Source of the DNA: Nitrospirae bacterium RBG_16_64_22
GTDB taxonomy: Bacteria > Nitrospirota > RBG-16-64-22
DNA: 40,011 bases
Direction of reading: 5' to 3'
Assembly: GCA_001803795.1 (NCBI GenBank)
Contig: MHEK01000105.1
Location: 1-40,011 of the forward strand
Positions 1 through 7,170 of this stretch are shown piece after piece. The notes under the pieces are model-generated. The model did not search any database. It was not told the origin of the DNA and was given only the letters and a program-made list of their open reading frames with translations. Positions within the stretch are counted from its first letter, which is position 1; each line of letters opens with the position of its first letter. The position numbers and the translations under genes are program-made.

Positions 1-284
1 AGGGCACGGCCGCGTCGAAGATGGCGGCGCTCCGCAAGGCCGGCGTGGCCGTGACGGACAACCCGGCCCTGATCGGCGAGACGCTGGCCGGACTCCTGGC
101 GAAGGGAAAGAAGGCCGCGGCCAGGCCGAAGAAGGCAAAGGCCAACAAAGCGGCGGCGAAGAAGCCGAAGGCGAAAAAAGCCCTGGCAAAGAAAGGCGTC
201 AGGAAAGCCGCTCCCAAGAAACCGGCGAAGAAAGCTTCTCCGAAACGCAAGGCTGGAAAGAAGGGCGGCAAGGGACGGAGATAA
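1..284 (+). CDS. sucD: Succinyl-CoA synthetase alpha subunit, C-terminal part with lysine-rich tail (5' partial)
   Basis: The frame is open from base 3, before the first ATG, and reads GTAASKMAALRKAGVAV, the typical end of the ADP/GDP-forming succinyl-CoA ligase alpha subunit (TCA cycle, cytoplasm). About the first 35 visible residues fit the family, up to the GETLAGLL segment where SucD proteins usually stop. They are followed by roughly 60 residues made almost only of Lys, Ala, Pro, Arg and Gly, resembling histone H1 or AlgP-type tails. The N-terminal CoA-binding and catalytic histidine regions lie outside the window, so the call rests on the short C-terminal match. The gene ends 16 bp before the NuoF-like gene and may be co-transcribed with it. 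Confidence in the family is good; the role of the tail is unknown. Confidence 0.75.
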   Translation, partial: GTAASKMAALRKAGVAVTDNPALIGETLAGLLAKGKKAAARPKKAKANKAAAKKPKAKKALAKKGVRKAAPKKPAKKASPKRKAGKKGGKGRR

Positions 285-300
285 CCGTCCTCCCGTTTGT

Positions 301-1590
301 ATGGAACCCGTTCTCCTTCATCCCGATCGCCTCGACCTCCCCGATCTCGCGGCGTACGAGCGCGCGGGCGGGTACGAAGGGCTTCGGAAGGCGCTCGCGA
401 TGCCGCCGGCCGGGATCGTGGCGGAGGTGGAGCGGGCGGCGCTCCGCGGCCGGGGCGGGAGCGGTTTCCCCACGGCCGTCAAGTGGCGGATGGTTCTGGA
501 GACCCCGTCGCCGGAGAAGTACCTCGTCTGCAACGCCAACGAGGATGAGCCGGGGACGTTCAAGGACCAAGCCCTTCTTCTTCGCGCGCCGCATCAGCTC
601 CTCGAAGGGATCCTGATCGCGGCGTACGCCGTCGGCGCGAAGACCGCCTGGCTCTACATCAACGGCCGGTTCAAGAACGAGATCGCCGTCATGGCCCGCG
701 CCATGGACGAGGCCCAGATCGCGGGACTCATCGGGACCGCAGAGAGGCCAGGCCGCTCCGGGGTCGAGGTCCGCGTCGTGGAGAGCCCCGGTCTTTACAT
801 CGGCGGCGAGGAGACGGCCTGCCTCGAAGTGATCGAAGGGAAAGCGCCGATTCCGCGCCAGAAGCCGCCGTTCTATCCCGCGGCCATCGGCCTCTTCGGG
901 AAGCCCACGGTCGTGAACAACGTGGAGACGCTCTCGAATCTCCCGCACATCCTGGCGCGCGGGGCGGACTGGTACGGGACGATCGGCCCGGCGAACAACC
1001 ATGGGACGCGGGTCTTCTGCCTCTCGGGTGACGTTCTGCGGCCGGGGCTCTATGAGCGGCCGATGGGGTATCCGCTTAGGGACCTCGTCGAGAAGGACGG
1101 CGGAGGAATCCGCGGAGGCGGGAGGCTCAAGGCCGTCTTCCCCGGCGGCCCCTCTCTTCCTCTCCTGCCGGCGGACAAGATCGACGTGCGTCTCGACTTC
1201 GATTCCATGAAAGAAGCGGGAACCGGGCTCGGGACGGGGGGGATGTTCGTCGTCGGAGAAAACACCTGCGTCGTCGAACTCGTCCGCGGGTTCGTCTCCT
1301 TCTTCGAACACGGGTCCTGCGGCCAATGTCCGCCGTGCCGGTTGGGGACCGAGGCGCTGGGGCAGATTGTCTCCCGAATCGAGAGCGGAAGCGGATCGAC
1401 GGCGGACATCGACGCCGCCCTCCAGGTGTGCCGGATGATCGAGCGGAAGGGGATCTGCCACCTTGTCACGGCGGCCGTCCAGCCGGTGCAAAGCTCCATC
1501 CTTTACTTCCGCGAAGAGTACGAGCGGCACATTGCGGAGCGCGCCTGCCCCTTCAGGGGGGCGAAGGCGGCCGCGGGGGGCCGCCGGTGA
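301..1590 (+). CDS. NuoF-like NADH-binding flavoprotein
   Basis: This 429-residue protein resembles NuoF/HoxF/HydB-type subunits that oxidise or reduce NAD(H) through FMN and a [4Fe-4S] cluster. The glycine-rich NADH/FMN motif GRGGSGFPTAVKW lies near residue 50, followed by NANEDEPGTFKDQ. GLYIGGEETACLE corresponds to the family's usual YICGEETA, with Gly in place of the first Cys. GTGGMFVVGE follows near residue 310, and the cluster motif SCGQCPPC with a later Cys in KGICHL is near the C-terminus. No NuoE or NuoG partner is adjacent, so it is not part of a complete Complex I operon here. Its stop overlaps the GTG start of the next gene, suggesting the two are translated together. Which electron partner it serves cannot be told from the window. 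Confidence 0.85.
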   Translation: MEPVLLHPDRLDLPDLAAYERAGGYEGLRKALAMPPAGIVAEVERAALRGRGGSGFPTAVKWRMVLETPSPEKYLVCNANEDEPGTFKDQALLLRAPHQLLEGILIAAYAVGAKTAWLYINGRFKNEIAVMARAMDEAQIAGLIGTAERPGRSGVEVRVVESPGLYIGGEETACLEVIEGKAPIPRQKPPFYPAAIGLFGKPTVVNNVETLSNLPHILARGADWYGTIGPANNHGTRVFCLSGDVLRPGLYERPMGYPLRDLVEKDGGGIRGGGRLKAVFPGGPSLPLLPADKIDVRLDFDSMKEAGTGLGTGGMFVVGENTCVVELVRGFVSFFEHGSCGQCPPCRLGTEALGQIVSRIESGSGSTADIDAALQVCRMIERKGICHLVTAAVQPVQSSILYFREEYERHIAERACPFRGAKAAAGGRR

Positions 1591-2117
1591 GACAGGGGGC
1601 GCTCTCCCCGCTTCAGGAAGAGGTCCTCAAGACCCTCTACTGCCGCAATCCGAAGCGAGACCCGGACGGCGCGGAGGAAGAGAAGGCCCACGCGCTCGGT
1701 GTCGAGATGGTGTCCAAGGAAGTCCTCGAGCTGGAGATCTACCTTCTCGGGCGGGAGACGTTCTCCGATCTTCCGCAGAAGGTCGATCCCGCCGTGTGTC
1801 TTCCCCAGGGGGTGTTCCGGTTCATCTACTCCCTCCTCCGCAATCCCCTTCCTATCCCTGAGTCCGAGGAGAAGGTCCGCAAGGAATACCACCTCGACTT
1901 CTACGATGCTCTTCGGGACCTGATCGCGAGGAAGCTCCTCGTCGGGTTCACGGCCGGGTACCGGCTGGCGCTTTCCGAGGACGGCTCCAAGATTCCGATT
2001 CCTCTTCCGTGGAGCGAGAAGGACGCGAAGGACCGGATCATCGGCGTGGATCTGACGCGGGGAGGCTTCATCGCGGCCCGGGCTGCCATGATGGTTCGTT
2101 CGACGGGCCAGTCGTGA
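1587..2117 (+). CDS. Protein of unknown function coupled to the NuoF-like gene
   Basis: This 176-residue protein starts at a GTG that overlaps the stop of the NuoF-like gene (GTGA). The ORF track extends the frame upstream inside that gene, but those residues are an artefact. It is a mixed charged soluble protein with no signal peptide, no membrane segment and no cysteine cluster motif. Recognisable stretches such as LSPLQEEVLKTLYCRNP and FYDALRDLIARKLLVGF suggest a mostly helical fold. I do not recognise a family. Tight coupling suggests it works with, or helps assemble, the flavoprotein, but this is inference from position only. Confidence 0.65.
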   Translation: MRQGALSPLQEEVLKTLYCRNPKRDPDGAEEEKAHALGVEMVSKEVLELEIYLLGRETFSDLPQKVDPAVCLPQGVFRFIYSLLRNPLPIPESEEKVRKEYHLDFYDALRDLIARKLLVGFTAGYRLALSEDGSKIPIPLPWSEKDAKDRIIGVDLTRGGFIAARAAMMVRSTGQS

Positions 2118-2144
2118 ATCGCGCGCGTTTTCCCGCTCCCCGTG

Positions 2145-2153
2145 TGCTAGCAT
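2145..2153 (+). promoter_or_regulatory. Possible extended -10 promoter for the methionine synthase pair
   Basis: The sequence TGCTAGCAT, a TGn extended -10 followed by TAGCAT, lies 21 bp before the ATG of the activation-domain gene, in the 57-bp gap after the preceding gene. No good -35 box is seen at the right distance. This is a weak call based on one element. Confidence 0.25.
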
Positions 2154-2174
2154 AAGGGGCCGGCTGGAGAATCT

Positions 2175-2831
2175 ATGCCGATCAGGAGCCTGGCGGGAGC
2201 GGTCGTCCTTCGCAACATCCCGTTCACGATCGACGAGAAGAAAGTCCTGCGGGAGATGCGGATTCCCAAGGCCGGTTCGCTCGCCGAGCTGGACTCCGCC
2301 GCGCTTTCCCGGGACATCAAGAAAGCGATCGACCTGGCCTATTCGCTCATCCAAGGGCAGGCCTGTTACCGGACGTTCCGGATCACGGAGGTCCGGCCCG
2401 ACACGATTGTCATTGAGGGGAGCGGAACGCTTCTCGCCGGATCGAACATGGTGAAGCTCCTCGCGGACTGCGACTGTGCGACGCTCATGGCCTGCCACAT
2501 CGGGGGGGCGCTTCCTGCCAGGGTCGAGGCGTTGTCCGCGGAGAACCTGGCGGAGGCGTTCTACCTGGAGCGGGTCGGGACTTGGATGGCCGACTACATG
2601 GCGGACCAGGTGGACCGCGTGGTCGAGAGCGAGATCGTCAAGAACGGATACGAGAGGACATTTCGATACGCCTGCGGCTACGGTGACTGGGCGCTTTCGC
2701 ACCAACCGGAGCTTCTTCGTCTGGTCGAAGCGGAAAAGATCGGGCTCAAGGCAATGCCCGAATCGCACATCATGATTCCCCGGATGGCCGTGTCGGCCGT
2801 GATCGGGTGGAAGAGGAAAGAGGCGGCATGA
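2175..2831 (+). CDS. Stand-alone methionine synthase reactivation-domain protein
   Basis: This 218-residue protein resembles the C-terminal activation domain of cobalamin-dependent methionine synthase (Met_synt_B12 family), which presents SAM and a reductant to repair oxidised cob(II)alamin. The diagnostic C-terminal stretch is MPESHIMIPRMAVSAVIGW, matching the family's ExxxMxPxxSVSAxxGW pattern. The central segments YLERVGTWMADYMAD and RYACGYGDW also fit. It overlaps the following metH by ATGA, so the two are translationally coupled, and MetH itself ends without this domain. Thermotoga-type organisms are known to encode the domain separately in the same way. The likely role is reactivation of the adjacent MetH; related proteins may also serve other corrinoid enzymes. 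Confidence 0.88.
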   Translation: MPIRSLAGAVVLRNIPFTIDEKKVLREMRIPKAGSLAELDSAALSRDIKKAIDLAYSLIQGQACYRTFRITEVRPDTIVIEGSGTLLAGSNMVKLLADCDCATLMACHIGGALPARVEALSAENLAEAFYLERVGTWMADYMADQVDRVVESEIVKNGYERTFRYACGYGDWALSHQPELLRLVEAEKIGLKAMPESHIMIPRMAVSAVIGWKRKEAA

Positions 2832-5254
2832 CGGGACATTTTCTGGAGCGGGTCAGGAGGGAGGTCCTCCTTCTCGACGGGTCCATGGGGGCTCTCCTCC
2901 AGAACCGGGGTCTGCCCGCGGGGTACGCCCCGGACCTCTGGAACCTGGAGAACCCGGCGGCCATCGAGGCCGTGCACCGGGAGTACGTCGACGCCGGGAG
3001 CGACGTGATCCTCACGAACACGTTCGGCGCCTCCCGCCTGCGTCTCGCCGAGTACGGCGCGGAAGGGCGGCTCGCGGAGATCAACCGGGCGGCCGTGGAG
3101 ATCGCCCGCCGGGCGGCGGGGACCAGGGCGTACGTCGCGGGCGACATCGGGCCGCTGGGAACAACGCTCGCGCCGTTCGGCGAGCTTCCGTTCGACGACG
3201 CCGTCGCGATCTTCGCCGAGCAGGCGCGCGCCCTCGCCCAAGCCGGCGCCGACTTGATCGTGATCGAGACGATGTTCGATCTCCTCGAGCTCCGCGCGGC
3301 GCTTATCGGCGCGCGGGACGCGGCGCCGAATCTTCCTCTCGTGGCGTCGATGACGTTCACGACCGACGGTCTGACCGACACGGGGACCGATCCGGAAACG
3401 GCCGCGGCGGCACTCGAGACGCTTGCCGACGTGATTGCCGTCAACTGCTCGACCGGTCCCGACGCGATGACCGCGGTCGTCGAGAAGATGGCGCGGACGA
3501 CGCGAAGACCGATCGGCGTCCAGCCGAACGCCGGCCTTCCCGTTCAGCGGGAGGGGAGGACGGTCTTCCCCCTCTCGGCGGAGGAAGTGGCGGCGTTCGG
3601 GACGGGCTTCGTCGAGGCGGGAGCGACGCTCGTCGGCGGGTGCTGTGGAACGACGCCGGATTACATCCGCCTCCTCAGGAAGACGATCGGGGGCCGTCCC
3701 GCGTCCCCGCGGGCCGTGCCGGGCGGCGTCAAGATCACGAGCCGGATGAAGACGGTCCGGATCGGCCCGGGGTTTCCCTTCCTCAAGATCGGCGAGAAGA
3801 TCAATCCGACGGGGAAGAAGGCGTTCGCCGAAGCGATCCGGGAAGGGCGGATGGACATGATCGTGGCCGAGGCCCGGAAGCAGTACGAGCACGGCGCGCA
3901 CGCGCTCGACGTGAACGTCGGCGTTCCGATGACGCCCGAGGCGGAGAACATGGCCCGGGCCGTGACGGCCGTCCAGAACATCGTGGACCTGCCGCTCGTC
4001 ATCGACTCCGCGAACGTCGACGCCCTGGAAGCGGGTCTCAAGGTCTATCCGGGCCGGGCGCTCGTCAACAGCGTGAACGCCGAGGAGGAGAAACTCGAAC
4101 GGGTCCTGCCGCTCGTGAAACGGTACGGCGCTTCCGTTCTCGGTCTCGTCTCCGGCGACGAGATTCCGGAGAAGGCCGCCGACCGTCTCCGGAATGCCGA
4201 GAAGATCCTGAAACGGGCGCTCGGCATGGGAATCGCCCTCGACCAGATCGTATTCGACGTCCTGGCCCTGCCGGTTTCGGCGATGCAGGACGGCTCCCGA
4301 GAAACGATCGAGACGGTCCGGCTCGTCGGCCGGGAACTGGGGGCCGCGACCTCGGCGGGCGTCTCGAACGTTTCCTTCGGCCTCCCCAACCGGCCGCTCA
4401 TTCACAACACATTTCTCGCCCTCGCCATCGGCGCGGGGCTCGACGCCGGGATCGTGAACCCGTACGACGAGGGGATGCACCGGGCCGTCGAAGGGGCCTC
4501 TCTCTTCTCCGGGCGCGACCCGGGGTGCAGGCGGTTCATCGAGATTCACCAGGCGAAGGCGGAGGAGCGGAAGAAACCAGCGGCGGAGGCCGGGACGCCG
4601 AAGAGCACGCGCGACAGGATCTTCGAGGCCGTGGTGGAGGGAGAGCGGGAATCGATCCAGGCCCTCGTCCGCCAGGGGCTGGCCGAGGGTCTCGATCCGT
4701 TCGCCGTCTTTCTCGACGCGATGACGCCGGCGATCCGCCATCTGGGCGAGCTGTTCGGGGCCCGGAAGAAATTCATCCCGCACCTCATCGCGGCGGCCGA
4801 GACGATGAGGAAGGGCGTGGAGATCCTGTCTCCGCTCATGGAGTCGGCCGGGATCGTGGAGAAGAAGGGAACGATCGTCATGGCCACGGTGAAGGGGGAC
4901 GTCCACGACATCGGAAAGAACATCTGCTGTCTTATGCTGAGGAACTACGGTTTCGCCGTGATCGACCTCGGCAAGAACGTCCCGTGCGAGGCGATTCTCG
5001 ACGCGGCCGCGAAGCACCGGGCGGACTTGATCGGCCTCTCGGCCCTCATGACGACGACGATGATGCAGATGAAGATCGTCCGGGATGCGGTGAAGGAAAA
5101 AGGATTGCCGTATAAGATTATGATCGGGGGGGCCGTGACGACGCCGGAGTTCGCCAGGGAGATCGGCGTGGACGGGCACGGGAAGGACGTGGGCGACGTG
5201 ACGGGCGTGGCCGAGCGGCTGGTCGAGGAGGCCAGGGGCGCGGGAAAACGGTGA
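2828..5254 (+). CDS. metH: Cobalamin-dependent methionine synthase lacking the activation domain
   Basis: This 808-residue cytoplasmic enzyme transfers a methyl group from methyltetrahydrofolate to homocysteine. The homocysteine domain (about 1-285) opens with LLDGSMGALLQ and has zinc ligands at Cys207 (VNCSTGP) and Cys272/Cys273 (GGCCGTTP). The pterin domain (about 310-570) contains GEKINPTGKK and DVNVG. A helical cap and a cobalamin domain follow, with the B12-binding DxHxxG motif at GDVHDIGKN, where His693 is the lower cobalt ligand. The protein stops after the B12 domain, so the reactivation module is missing and is supplied by the upstream gene. I chose the ATG at 2828 rather than the upstream codon in the track because it forms an ATGA overlap and has a purine-rich ribosome site (GAGGAAAGAGG) before it. 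Confidence 0.95.
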   Translation: MTGHFLERVRREVLLLDGSMGALLQNRGLPAGYAPDLWNLENPAAIEAVHREYVDAGSDVILTNTFGASRLRLAEYGAEGRLAEINRAAVEIARRAAGTRAYVAGDIGPLGTTLAPFGELPFDDAVAIFAEQARALAQAGADLIVIETMFDLLELRAALIGARDAAPNLPLVASMTFTTDGLTDTGTDPETAAAALETLADVIAVNCSTGPDAMTAVVEKMARTTRRPIGVQPNAGLPVQREGRTVFPLSAEEVAAFGTGFVEAGATLVGGCCGTTPDYIRLLRKTIGGRPASPRAVPGGVKITSRMKTVRIGPGFPFLKIGEKINPTGKKAFAEAIREGRMDMIVAEARKQYEHGAHALDVNVGVPMTPEAENMARAVTAVQNIVDLPLVIDSANVDALEAGLKVYPGRALVNSVNAEEEKLERVLPLVKRYGASVLGLVSGDEIPEKAADRLRNAEKILKRALGMGIALDQIVFDVLALPVSAMQDGSRETIETVRLVGRELGAATSAGVSNVSFGLPNRPLIHNTFLALAIGAGLDAGIVNPYDEGMHRAVEGASLFSGRDPGCRRFIEIHQAKAEERKKPAAEAGTPKSTRDRIFEAVVEGERESIQALVRQGLAEGLDPFAVFLDAMTPAIRHLGELFGARKKFIPHLIAAAETMRKGVEILSPLMESAGIVEKKGTIVMATVKGDVHDIGKNICCLMLRNYGFAVIDLGKNVPCEAILDAAAKHRADLIGLSALMTTTMMQMKIVRDAVKEKGLPYKIMIGGAVTTPEFAREIGVDGHGKDVGDVTGVAERLVEEARGAGKR

Positions 5255-5270
5255 AGCGGTGAATGGGTGA
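5251..5270 (+). repeat. Short gtgaatcg-type octamer repeat, copy 1
   Basis: Just at the stop codon of metH the sequence reads gtgaagcggtgaatgggtga, variants of an 8-base unit close to gtgaatcg. Longer arrays of the same unit occur before the Nudix gene and after the phosphofructokinase gene. Confidence 0.6.
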
Positions 5271-5277
5271 AATGCAT

Positions 5278-5373
5278 TGGAGCGGGTCCTGTCCTCGGCC
5301 AGCCCCATCGTCCTCATCCCGCGTTGGCGGGATTCCGGGCGACGGGGCGCCCCGGCCTCGGCCACCCGCTCCA
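5278..5373. repeat. Structured intergenic palindrome
   Basis: The 96-bp element is bounded by a perfect 10-bp inverted repeat, tggagcgggt at 5278-5287 and acccgctcca at 5364-5373. Inside it, gccccatcg (5302-5310) can pair with cgacggggc (5339-5347) with one mismatch. At the centre, atcccgc-gttg-gcgggat (5316-5333) forms a perfect 7-bp hairpin. There is no T-run, so it is not a simple terminator. It sits between metH and the Nudix gene, flanked on both sides by octamer repeats. Confidence 0.6.
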
Positions 5374-5380
5374 TACGATC

Positions 5381-5421
5381 GTGAATCGGTGAAGCGGTGA
5401 ATGGGTGAATCGGTGAATCGG
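5381..5421 (+). repeat. Short gtgaatcg-type octamer repeat, copy 2
   Basis: About five consecutive units (gtgaatcg, gtgaagcg, gtgaatgg, gtgaatcg, gtgaatcg) fill this stretch. The array runs into the annotated start of the Nudix gene, so the first residues of that protein (MGESVNR) would be encoded by repeat DNA. Confidence 0.7.
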
Positions 5422-5967
5422 AAAACAGAAGGGACGAAGATCGACCATCCGCATCACCAAGGCCCCGTTTTCGCCTACTGTCCGAGGTGCGGCGCGGGGC
5501 TCTCGGCGCGAAGGCTGCGGGACCACGAGCCGGAGCGCCTCTACTGCGAGGAGTGCCGGTTCATCTTCTTCCAGAACCCGAAAGTGGCGGCCTGCGCGAT
5601 CCCGCGCGTGGACGGAAAGATCGTTCTCCTGCGCCGGGGGATCGAGCCCTCGTACGGGAAGTGGGTCTATCCCGGCGGGTTCGCCGACGTGGGCGAGCGG
5701 ATGGAGGACGCCGCGCGGCGGGAGACGCGGGAAGAGGTGAACCTCGACGTGACGATCACGGGCCTCGTGGGCGTCTATTCGTATCCCGGCTATCCCGTCG
5801 TGATCATCGTCTACAAGGCCGAGGGAAACGGCGATCGGCCGTCGGTCGGAGACGAGACGCTGGAGGTCGGCCTCTTTGGGCCGGACGAGATTCCGTGGGA
5901 CGAACTCGCCTTTCCCTCGACCGTCCAGGCGCTCAGGGACTACTTTTCGCGGAGGGAAGACGGATGA
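5401..5967 (+). CDS. Nudix hydrolase with N-terminal zinc ribbon
   Basis: This 188-residue protein combines a zinc ribbon, CPRCG near residue 24 and CEEC near residue 50, with a Nudix domain. The Nudix box reads GGFADVGERMEDAARRETRE followed by EVNL, matching Gx5Ex7REUxEE, the Mg2+-binding catalytic loop. The zinc ribbon plus Nudix order recalls NADH pyrophosphatase NudC and ADP-ribose pyrophosphatases, but the substrate cannot be fixed from sequence. Its ATG lies inside a tandem repeat. The in-frame GTG at 5413 is an alternative start, and the zinc ribbon would be kept either way. The stop overlaps the ATG of the phosphofructokinase gene (ATGA), so the two are coupled. Confidence 0.88.
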   Translation: MGESVNRKTEGTKIDHPHHQGPVFAYCPRCGAGLSARRLRDHEPERLYCEECRFIFFQNPKVAACAIPRVDGKIVLLRRGIEPSYGKWVYPGGFADVGERMEDAARRETREEVNLDVTITGLVGVYSYPGYPVVIIVYKAEGNGDRPSVGDETLEVGLFGPDEIPWDELAFPSTVQALRDYFSRREDG

Positions 5968-7055
5968 GACCCATTCGGAGGATCGGGATCTCGACGGGCG
6001 GCGGCGACTGCCCGGGACTCAACGCCGTCATCCGGGCGGTCGTGAAGACGGCCGTCAACACGCACGGATGGGAGGTCGTGGGGATCTTCGACGGGTTCGA
6101 CGGCCTTATCGACCCGGCCAAGTCGAAGGTCCTGACGCCGCTCGCGATCCGGGGGATCCTCCCGCAGGGGGGGACGATCCTGGGGACGACGAACCGGGGG
6201 AACCCGTTCAAGTATCAGACCGAGGTCAGGGGAAAGGTCGTCACGCGGGACCTCTCTCCGCTGGTCATCCGCAACGCGCGGAAGATGGGTCTCGACGCCG
6301 TGGTGACGATCGGCGGGGACGGGACGATGGGGATCGCGTACGATCTTCACCGGCGGGGGCTGCCGATGGTCGGCGTTCCGAAGACGATCGACAACGACCT
6401 TGCGTCGACGGACATCACGTTCGGGTTCAACACGGCGGTCACGACGGCCACGGAGGCCCTCGACAAGCTCCACACGACGGCTGAGAGCCACCACCGGGTC
6501 ATCGTCCTGGAAGTCATGGGACGGTACGCCGGCTGGATCGCGCTCGAGAGCGGGATCGCGGGCGGGGCGGACGTAATCCTGATCCCCGAGATCCCGTTCG
6601 ACTACGAGGCCATGTGCGACAAGATCATGACCCGGCGCCGCCGCGGGTCGAAGTTCTCCCTCATCGTCGCGGCCGAGGGGGCGAAGCCCCGTGGGGGATC
6701 GGTGTCGCTGGTGGAGAAGGGCGTGGGGGGCCGGGCGGAGCGCCTGGGGGGGATCGGGCAGAAGATCGCCGCCGAGATCACCCAGCGGACGGGGATCGAC
6801 ACGCGCGTGACCGTCCTGGGGCATCTGCAGAGGGGCGGGAGCCCAACGCCGTTCGACCGGATTCTGGCGACGCGCCTGGGCGTCGCGGCCGTCGATCTGG
6901 TCCGCCGCCGGCGGTTCGGACGGCTTGTCTGCGTTCGGGGGGGGGATATCTCTTCTGCGTCTCTTGCGAGCGCCGCCGGAAAGATGCGGGGCGTCCCGCC
7001 GAGGGGCGAGCTGGTCCGGGTGGCCGAGGCGCTCCGGATTTCGTTCGGAAGGTGA
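5964..7055 (+). CDS. pfkA: 6-phosphofructokinase, mixed-motif group
   Basis: This 363-residue glycolytic enzyme phosphorylates fructose 6-phosphate. It has the N-terminal phosphate loop GGGDCPGLNAVIR, the nucleotide motif GGDGT, the catalytic PKTIDND loop and EVMGRYAGW for substrate binding. Gly in GGDG is typical of ATP-dependent enzymes, whereas Lys in PKTIDND is shared with PPi-dependent ones. That combination marks the so-called group III PFKs, usually ATP-dependent but not always allosteric in the E. coli manner. The start ATG at 5964 overlaps the stop of the Nudix gene; the longer track ORF is a read-through artefact. The phosphoryl donor remains an inference. Confidence 0.93.
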   Translation: MRPIRRIGISTGGGDCPGLNAVIRAVVKTAVNTHGWEVVGIFDGFDGLIDPAKSKVLTPLAIRGILPQGGTILGTTNRGNPFKYQTEVRGKVVTRDLSPLVIRNARKMGLDAVVTIGGDGTMGIAYDLHRRGLPMVGVPKTIDNDLASTDITFGFNTAVTTATEALDKLHTTAESHHRVIVLEVMGRYAGWIALESGIAGGADVILIPEIPFDYEAMCDKIMTRRRRGSKFSLIVAAEGAKPRGGSVSLVEKGVGGRAERLGGIGQKIAAEITQRTGIDTRVTVLGHLQRGGSPTPFDRILATRLGVAAVDLVRRRRFGRLVCVRGGDISSASLASAAGKMRGVPPRGELVRVAEALRISFGR

Positions 7056-7064
7056 CAAGGGCGG

Positions 7065-7097
7065 GTGAATCGGTGAGTCGGTGAGTCGGTGAATCGG
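7065..7097 (+). repeat. Short gtgaatcg-type octamer repeat, copy 3
   Basis: Four units (gtgaatcg, gtgagtcg, gtgagtcg, gtgaatcg) lie between the phosphofructokinase and ilvD genes. The rest of this 115-bp gap holds a perfect hairpin, cccgac-ttt-gtcggg at 7124-7138, and the ilvD ribosome site. Confidence 0.7.
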
Positions 7098-7170
7098 AAA
7101 GCCCTCCTCCCCTTTGTAAGGGCCCCGACTTTGTCGGGACAGGGAGGCTGGGTGGGGTAGAGGAGGATTG

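Noticed and set aside
2678-5374. 898-residue minus-strand ORF opposite metH
   Set aside because: Shadow ORF of a well-recognised methionine synthase; no motifs of its own.
5251-7097. Octamer repeats as a CRISPR array
   Set aside because: The units are tandem with no spacers and are too short; no cas genes are present in the window.
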